From: Alphaproteobacteria bacterium | Lineage (GTDB): Bacteria > Pseudomonadota > Alphaproteobacteria > Micavibrionales > Micavibrionaceae | DNA: 45,226 nucleotides | Direction: 5' to 3' | Assembly: GCA_023301785.1 (NCBI GenBank) | Contig: JALZUF010000239.1 | Span: 1-45,226, forward strand | Part shown: piece after piece, positions 40,572 through 45,226 of the stretch | Layout of the letters: every line of letters begins with the position of its first letter | How positions within the stretch are numbered: position 1 is the stretch's first letter | Program-made: the position numbers and the translations under genes | Notes under the pieces: generated by a model | What the model was told of the DNA's origin: nothing | What the model saw: the letters and a program-made list of their open reading frames with translations, nothing else | Databases searched by the model: none

Positions 40572-42977
40572 GAAAAAGTACTCTGATTCAATGATCTTTT
40601 CTAAGTCGAGATCACCGTATTCAGGTACAACGGGAACAGCACCATCTTGTAGTACTAACGCACAGGATATATACAGGTCATGTAATGGTTCGTTATGCTT
40701 ATACATTTCTACAAACTCTTCGCGTATGATATTTCTTAACTTTGGTATGTCACAAGCATGTGTCCCGAAGTCATCGTGTACCATTGCGAAGTTGTTTATC
40801 CCCTGCTCTTTAGCTTTGTTAATAGTAAGCATCATGTGAGCAGAATCTAAACTGTGTACAAAATTAGGAGCTATCCCCTGCTTCTGCTTCTGTGGAGAAA
40901 CCACATTAGTAGAATTATTAAGGGATAAATGTACACCACCTAAGAGTAATGAGCGCACTCTCTGGCGCGTAGTTTTACAGTTGTTCTGGTAGACGGGAAA
41001 CCCGATAGGATTAACCCACCACACAGGCATGTTTTTCTCTGCCATCAGCACAGCTAGTTCTTGTAACCAATCCATAGCGTGCCGCGCAGCAACGACCACA
41101 TCCTCAATAGCAGCCCATAACTTGTAAGTCATATACGATACAACTTGGTTAGGGTCAGCAAAGAAGTCTGGGTCTAGTTCTTTTATAGCATCTCCAATAA
41201 AATCAAAGCAGGAGTACCTAGTGCTTCCGTAAGGTAGGGTCATAACGGGACGTTTAGCGATAGAACGTGGTATACCGTCATGCTTATCTGCAAACGCTAA
41301 CCATAGTGTTCTTTCATCACAGTGGTCGTCTTCTTTAATTAACTCTAATGCACGGTCAGCAACCTCTTGATATATGTCAGCAGGTTTGTCTCCGGGTAGC
41401 AGGTTAGTAGCTTCTCCGCCTACCTTATCTCGTAGTAAAGCAGAGAAATTCTGTATACCATTACACGATCCATCCATACCCACAGGTATACTAGTCATAT
41501 ACAATGGGTCTTCATTCGCCTGTACAAGCTCGTACATAGTCGAAAGGAACATGTATGGGTGGTCACTACCTCCCCAAAAATCAACGTGCTCTACGGGGCT
41601 TAAAACGGCTTGACGGGCATACTCCATCTGTGAGTCTGTCCACGCCACTCGTTCATCAAAGGAAACTTTATCTATACCATAGGAGTTAGCGGCATGTACC
41701 TTTAACCAGTACAGTCCTTCCTCGGTAATAGGTTTAGATTCTCCTAAGCGCAAGAGTGCACGGTTAAAATCTGCACCTTGTGGATTAAGCCCTGAGCTAC
41801 TGGCGTATACTCTACCTCTAAAGTCACATTGATACACAAAGTAAATGTTCTCGTAATCCTTGTAACCTCTAGCCATAGCAATAACACGCGCTATCTCATA
41901 CGAACGAGATGACCTACTAATTTCTTCTGTGTACAACTGAGCTACCTCAGCTTTCCACTTAATGAATTCTTCAAAAGTAGCTTCGTCCATTTCTTTAGGT
42001 TTAGTATCCACCTTAAACTTTGGAATGTCTATAGGTTCTTTCTTAGGCATACCTATACCAAGGTTCTTATCCCATACTTGCTGCATGGTTTTAAGTACGA
42101 ACTCATTTATTTTCCAAGGTGTTTGTTGCATAGAGTTTACGGCTGCGTACGCATTAGTCATATCGTGGTCTGATACAAACGCCTCTTCCGATTTAGTTAA
42201 ACCTTTAACAAACGGTGTTCTGTGTCGCATAGGCTCGGACCAGTACCCACCGTTCCGCATACCTGTCCAGTCGTCTGGCGGTATAATGCAGGGTTTAGTG
42301 TACGGGTGTAGTACAGAGGAGTATTCATTGAAACCTTCGATCCATTCTATAGCCTCAGTCGTAGCAACGACACGAAAGATACTCTTATTACGTGAGTACT
42401 TCTTGTCCATACGTATTATGTCGGTTGACTTTAGAACGCAGTCCACTAATAGAGAACCTACTCTAAGACGTTGTTCCTTAGACCAAGCATCCCATTCTAG
42501 CCCCTTCTTTTTAGAAGTTACCGCCAGCACATTACGTACGTGACGGTAGGACTTTGTGTTCTTACGTTGGAAGTCACTGACTAAGGTATTGTAGTACTGT
42601 GCGTTCATATCTTTGAAAGCACTAAACCTTATTTCATCCTCAATACGTAGACCAATCTCTAACGCTAAGGCGTTTAAGGGTTTACCTATATGTAACGAAT
42701 CCAGTATAGTCTTTAAAGCTACGTAGGCAGTGACGGTAGGGTCAACACCCTTAATCATCTTAGCGTACTTACCCAATCGTTTAGCTCTAGCGGAGTTACA
42801 GAACTCCTCTACATGCTCGGCTACAGGTACAACCAGATTCATAAGGAGTCTATTACCGTAGCCAGTGTCAGAGCCTCTGCCCTGATCCTCGGCAGACTTA
42901 GTATTCTTAAAGAAGCGATCAGCTCCTTGCAGAACTAAGTCGTCTTCCAGTCGTAGTTGATCCTTCAAATCAGGCAT
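40566..42977 (-). CDS. Single-subunit DNA-directed RNA polymerase, T7-like
   Basis: 803 residues (T7 883). Palm motif A is VGMDGSCNGIQNFSALLRD (catalytic D502), motif B is RSIAKRPVMTLPYGS (K575), and motif C is VHDDFGTH (D735). T7-type features include CDFRGRVYASS near 385 and FVHSLDSAHM near 706. It transcribes late genes from phage promoters. It lies after the replication genes, the phiKMV arrangement. The ATG overlaps the nuclease stop as TAATG. The C-terminus is SEYFFG rather than FAFA. Confidence 0.97.
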   Translation of the reverse strand: MPDLKDQLRLEDDLVLQGADRFFKNTKSAEDQGRGSDTGYGNRLLMNLVVPVAEHVEEFCNSARAKRLGKYAKMIKGVDPTVTAYVALKTILDSLHIGKPLNALALEIGLRIEDEIRFSAFKDMNAQYYNTLVSDFQRKNTKSYRHVRNVLAVTSKKKGLEWDAWSKEQRLRVGSLLVDCVLKSTDIIRMDKKYSRNKSIFRVVATTEAIEWIEGFNEYSSVLHPYTKPCIIPPDDWTGMRNGGYWSEPMRHRTPFVKGLTKSEEAFVSDHDMTNAYAAVNSMQQTPWKINEFVLKTMQQVWDKNLGIGMPKKEPIDIPKFKVDTKPKEMDEATFEEFIKWKAEVAQLYTEEISRSSRSYEIARVIAMARGYKDYENIYFVYQCDFRGRVYASSSGLNPQGADFNRALLRLGESKPITEEGLYWLKVHAANSYGIDKVSFDERVAWTDSQMEYARQAVLSPVEHVDFWGGSDHPYMFLSTMYELVQANEDPLYMTSIPVGMDGSCNGIQNFSALLRDKVGGEATNLLPGDKPADIYQEVADRALELIKEDDHCDERTLWLAFADKHDGIPRSIAKRPVMTLPYGSTRYSCFDFIGDAIKELDPDFFADPNQVVSYMTYKLWAAIEDVVVAARHAMDWLQELAVLMAEKNMPVWWVNPIGFPVYQNNCKTTRQRVRSLLLGGVHLSLNNSTNVVSPQKQKQGIAPNFVHSLDSAHMMLTINKAKEQGINNFAMVHDDFGTHACDIPKLRNIIREEFVEMYKHNEPLHDLYISCALVLQDGAVPVVPEYGDLDLEKIIESEYFFG

Positions 42978-43384
42978 TACTTTTTCCTTACGTTGGCTTG
43001 TGCTTTTTTCTTGATACGGGCTTTCCGTGCCTTAGCATTTCGTAGAATACGTTTTTCATCTTCGGTTCTGTGGCTCGGATGAAATATACTCCCGGCTGTA
43101 ACTTCTGAGTGGGCATCCCAATATGATAGAAGTGAAGCCAAGAAGTCTCGTGGAGTTCTACCACGTTTACCCCGGTTGGCGAGATTGAATATCTTTCCTT
43201 CGATTCCGTTACAATTTCTACAGAGAGCTGCTCGAACAATACCGGATTTATGGCAATGGTCCAAACATACATCCTTGGTAGGAATAGCTTCGAAAGAAAT
43301 GTGGCACAACGCGCACGCATTATTCTGCACCTCCATCAGCTTCTTCTTGTGAGCCAATATCTGGCTTGTCTTTAGTCTCTTCAT
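42977..43384 (-). CDS. Endonuclease VII-like Holliday-junction resolvase
   Basis: 135 residues of the His-Me finger family of T4 endonuclease VII: zinc cysteines C24, C27, C55 and C58, catalytic region CLDHCH (D42, H43), and N59 in CRNCNG. It resolves branched DNA before packaging; T7 uses the unrelated gp3 for this. GGAGAT precedes the ATG at 43384. It overlaps the upstream gene by 65 bp, longer than usual. The basic tail probably binds DNA. Confidence 0.92.
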   Translation of the reverse strand: MKRLKTSQILAHKKKLMEVQNNACALCHISFEAIPTKDVCLDHCHKSGIVRAALCRNCNGIEGKIFNLANRGKRGRTPRDFLASLLSYWDAHSEVTAGSIFHPSHRTEDEKRILRNAKARKARIKKKAQANVRKK

Positions 43385-43664
43385 GTGATCTCCACGCTAG
43401 TTCATCTAGCTTCTGTGCCATACGCGCTTCGGTCATGGCGGGTTGAACAAAGCGTCTCTTCCACACACGTTCGAGTACCTGCTTACGTATAGTCTTACCT
43501 AACGCTTGCTTGTACCACTTACGCATGGCTTTAAACGCTACTCGTTTGTCCACTCGCCCTTCAAAGCCAATGGTCATGGAACTGTATTCAAGGTTGTCCT
43601 CCACACTCCACCAAGGAAGTAGTAGTTGTACAATCCAGCGTTCTTCTTCTACACGTCTAGGCAT
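43320..43664 (-). CDS. Hypothetical protein, 114 aa
   Basis: Starts MPRRVEEERWIVQLLLPWWS. Basic, Trp-rich and helical, with an acidic C-terminal 25 residues. GAGGAG precedes the start. It overlaps both neighbours. No known domain. Lies between exonuclease and resolvase, so a recombination or DNA-processing accessory is possible. Confidence 0.72.
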   Translation of the reverse strand: MPRRVEEERWIVQLLLPWWSVEDNLEYSSMTIGFEGRVDKRVAFKAMRKWYKQALGKTIRKQVLERVWKRRFVQPAMTEARMAQKLDELAWRSHEETKDKPDIGSQEEADGGAE

Positions 43665-43924
43665 AGTTGCTCCTCTTCTACTCGTTCAAGTTCATGTTTA
43701 ACAGTAGCACCTGTGAACCGCGCAATACCTGATAGAGCATTGTTGTAAGGTTCTAGTTCATCTACGAACGCAGCATAGAAAGCGGGTAATGCACGAGCAC
43801 CACAGGACTGTATAATACAACTCATCTCTGGTGACTTATCACATATACCATTAAGAGTTTCCATACCAATGTCGTGGGCAAGGTGAACTCTGTCTATCTG
43901 GTCATTATCTAGTAGGTTTTTCAT
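43649..43924 (-). CDS. Hypothetical protein, 91 aa
   Basis: Starts MKNLLDNDQIDRVHLAHDIG. Mixed helical protein with several Cys and a Glu-rich end. ATGA overlap with the exonuclease and 16-bp overlap with the next gene. AAGGAA ribosome site. No family recognised. Confidence 0.72.
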   Translation of the reverse strand: MKNLLDNDQIDRVHLAHDIGMETLNGICDKSPEMSCIIQSCGARALPAFYAAFVDELEPYNNALSGIARFTGATVKHELERVEEEQLCLDV

Positions 43925-44967
43925 TTTATTTCCTTAAAGAATTTAAGTACATCTTTACGGTCAGGAACTCTACGCATCCATAACAGTTGCGCCTCTGACA
44001 CGAGAACTTTGTGCCACTCGACACTCTCTCCCGTCTGCCAGTGTTTAAACCCTACTGTATCTCCGTAGTTCTTGTATACTGTTTTGATTAAATCGAAAGC
44101 TTGCTTGTCATTCTTTACGAGCTTCATTAACTCCGAAGCAATGACAGCACCACACGCACCGTCTTTACGAGCGTCTAATGTTTTCTGTGCCTTAGCTTTC
44201 TGGGCTTTAGTACCAGTTTTTAGTAACTGCATGGCAGCAGTTATAGGTTTAGTCGGCTTGACCTGATTCAATAAAGAGCCGGGGACTAAAGGAATACCTT
44301 TAATAGAATCTGCTGTATCTCCAGTCAACATCTGTGACCAAAAGAAAGCAGTACCCTTACCTACAATTTTAGGAGAGGACTTTGACCTGTCTAAGTTTAC
44401 GTAACCGTATCCTTCTACAAATTCAAGAGTACCTTCCTGCCAGTCCAAATGCCAGCCCGGACACATTTGTAAATCTTTGTCCATTGAGCACAAAACCGCT
44501 AAATCCGGTGAAGAATTTTTGACAGCTTTGTAATTAGCTTGGCACATACCATCATCTGCTTCTTGGTCTACATGGGAAATAGCTCCCCGTGAAGTCTCCA
44601 TCCAGCCTTTAATAGTATGCAAGTGTTTAGGTTTAGCTTTATCTTTACGATTATTCTGGTATTCCTGCTGTATAGCTATGTCGTACCTTTCTCCCTTATC
44701 TCCCTCTGAGGCAGTTAAGTGAAGTACTACCGATTCCGCACCAGCGTAGAGCCTAAGCTCTTCCACTGCTACGTCATGGTTGTGCATCATATCTTTTAAT
44801 GGTTTAGTGTCATCAGCAGATACTTGATACGCAAGAAAGTCACCATCTATATTGAGTACGCGACCCGGAATCACATCTGGGAAATCCGGGTCACTTACTT
44901 GCTCTTTAAAATTGGAAGAGTCAAAACCGAACTTCTCTTTGAGAAGGTCAGAATTAGTCTTCGTCAT
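43921..44967 (-). CDS. 5'-3' exonuclease, T7 gp6-like (PIN/FEN fold)
   Basis: 348 residues from the ATG at 44967; an upstream TTG (44982) is open but unlikely, and GAGG lies nine bases before the ATG. Acidic metal-site motifs are LNIDGDFLAY, QEADDGM, CSMDKDLQ and LTGDTADSIKGIP, the standard FEN set. T7 gp6 (300 residues) removes RNA primers and degrades host DNA. It overlaps the end of the ssDNA-binding gene by 14 bp. Confidence 0.9.
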   Translation of the reverse strand: MTKTNSDLLKEKFGFDSSNFKEQVSDPDFPDVIPGRVLNIDGDFLAYQVSADDTKPLKDMMHNHDVAVEELRLYAGAESVVLHLTASEGDKGERYDIAIQQEYQNNRKDKAKPKHLHTIKGWMETSRGAISHVDQEADDGMCQANYKAVKNSSPDLAVLCSMDKDLQMCPGWHLDWQEGTLEFVEGYGYVNLDRSKSSPKIVGKGTAFFWSQMLTGDTADSIKGIPLVPGSLLNQVKPTKPITAAMQLLKTGTKAQKAKAQKTLDARKDGACGAVIASELMKLVKNDKQAFDLIKTVYKNYGDTVGFKHWQTGESVEWHKVLVSEAQLLWMRRVPDRKDVLKFFKEIK

Positions 44968-45226
44968 CAAAGCAATCCTCAATCATTTCGTCTTCGTCAA
45001 TGTCCTCAACTACTTCCTTCTTAGCTTTTTTCTTAGAAGGGGATTTGGTCGCAGTCTTCGCAGAGGGTTCTGCCTTTTTCGATTTCTTTGCGGCAGTCTT
45101 GGCAGCGACCTTTTTCTTTTTTGGTGCTTCCTCTACTTCTTCCTCCTCATCGTCTTCATCAAGATCAATGTCTTCTACATCAACTTCTTCATCTTCATCG
45201 TCCTCTTCTTCGATCTCTTCTTCTTC
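44954..45226 (-). CDS. ssDNA-binding protein, C-terminal part (continues at base 840)
   Basis: Bases 45128-45226 repeat 1-99, and the same frame continues to TAA at 44954-44956. The unique part encodes residues 281-337. About 38 residues (281 to 318) are a Lys/Ala/Pro/Ser run like the tail of histone H1 (starting APKKKKVAAKTAAKKSKK), then a second acidic end (EDIDEDEMIEDCFDDED). T7 gp2.5 has only one acidic tail and ends in Phe. The two oppositely charged segments could bind each other or DNA and proteins in turn. Confidence 0.8.
   Translation of the reverse strand, partial: EEEEIEEEDDEDEEVDVEDIDLDEDDEEEEVEEAPKKKKVAAKTAAKKSKKAEPSAKTATKSPSKKKAKKEVVEDIDEDEMIEDCFDDED
45128..45226. repeat. 99-bp direct terminal repeat, copy 2
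   Basis: Identical to 1-99. Removing one copy joins the ssDNA-binding gene in frame and leaves 45,127 unique bases. Confidence 0.95.

Noticed and set aside
41962..42543. Plus-strand open frame of 193 codons inside RNA polymerase
   Set aside because: Lies wholly within a clear RNA polymerase gene on the other strand; a codon-use shadow.

Overview
The window looks like one complete, circularly closed genome of a T7-type podovirus (Autographiviridae-like; short-tailed, lytic, dsDNA). All supportable protein genes lie on the minus strand, so the genome is shown in reverse: transcription runs from high to low coordinates and crosses the window ends. The first 99 bases (1-99) are repeated exactly as the last 99 (45128-45226), and one gene (an ssDNA-binding-like protein) reads in frame across this overlap, giving about 45,127 unique bases. 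Diagnostic genes are a single-subunit RNA polymerase, T7-type DNA polymerase, portal, scaffold, capsid, two tail-tube proteins, three internal virion proteins including a transglycosylase, a gp17-type tail-fibre N-terminus and terminase. No integrase, repressor or bacterial gene was seen. The host is probably a Gram-negative, perhaps marine, bacterium; this is inferred only from relatives.

Layout in transcription order. (1) 15.9-14.7 kb is a noncoding control region of about 1.2 kb. It holds the late terminator, a tRNA-Trp, AT-rich repeats, three tandem host-type sigma70 promoters and a 160-nt element bounded by an 18-bp inverted repeat. (2) 14.7-10.0 kb holds tightly packed small early genes, mostly of unknown function, interrupted at 12.1-11.9 kb by hairpins and a tRNA-like element. 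(3) 10.1 kb down to 1, continuing from 45.2 to 43.0 kb, is DNA metabolism: separate primase and DnaB-like helicase, metallophosphoesterase, dATP/dGTP diphosphohydrolase-like protein, ligase, DNA polymerase, ssDNA-binding protein, 5'-3' exonuclease and endonuclease VII. (4) RNA polymerase (42.98-40.57 kb) comes after the replication genes, as in phiKMV-type phages and unlike T7. (5) 40.5-23.6 kb holds virion genes, with a UUCG-loop terminator directly after the capsid gene (compare T-phi of T7). (6) 23.6-19.8 kb holds lysis and packaging genes. (7) 19.8-15.9 kb is a host-interaction module: LamG-like protein, a protein with two esterase domains, and a collagen-like protein.

A likely reading is that host RNA polymerase starts at the tandem promoters and transcribes early genes, replication genes and the phage polymerase, which then transcribes the late genes. 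Genes are very tightly coupled: at least a dozen junctions are UAAUG or AUGA overlaps. The least explained parts are the structured element at 14.75-14.90 kb, the tRNA-like element near 11.95 kb, the histone-H1-like tail of the ssDNA-binding protein, the RCC1-propeller tail protein and the double esterase.
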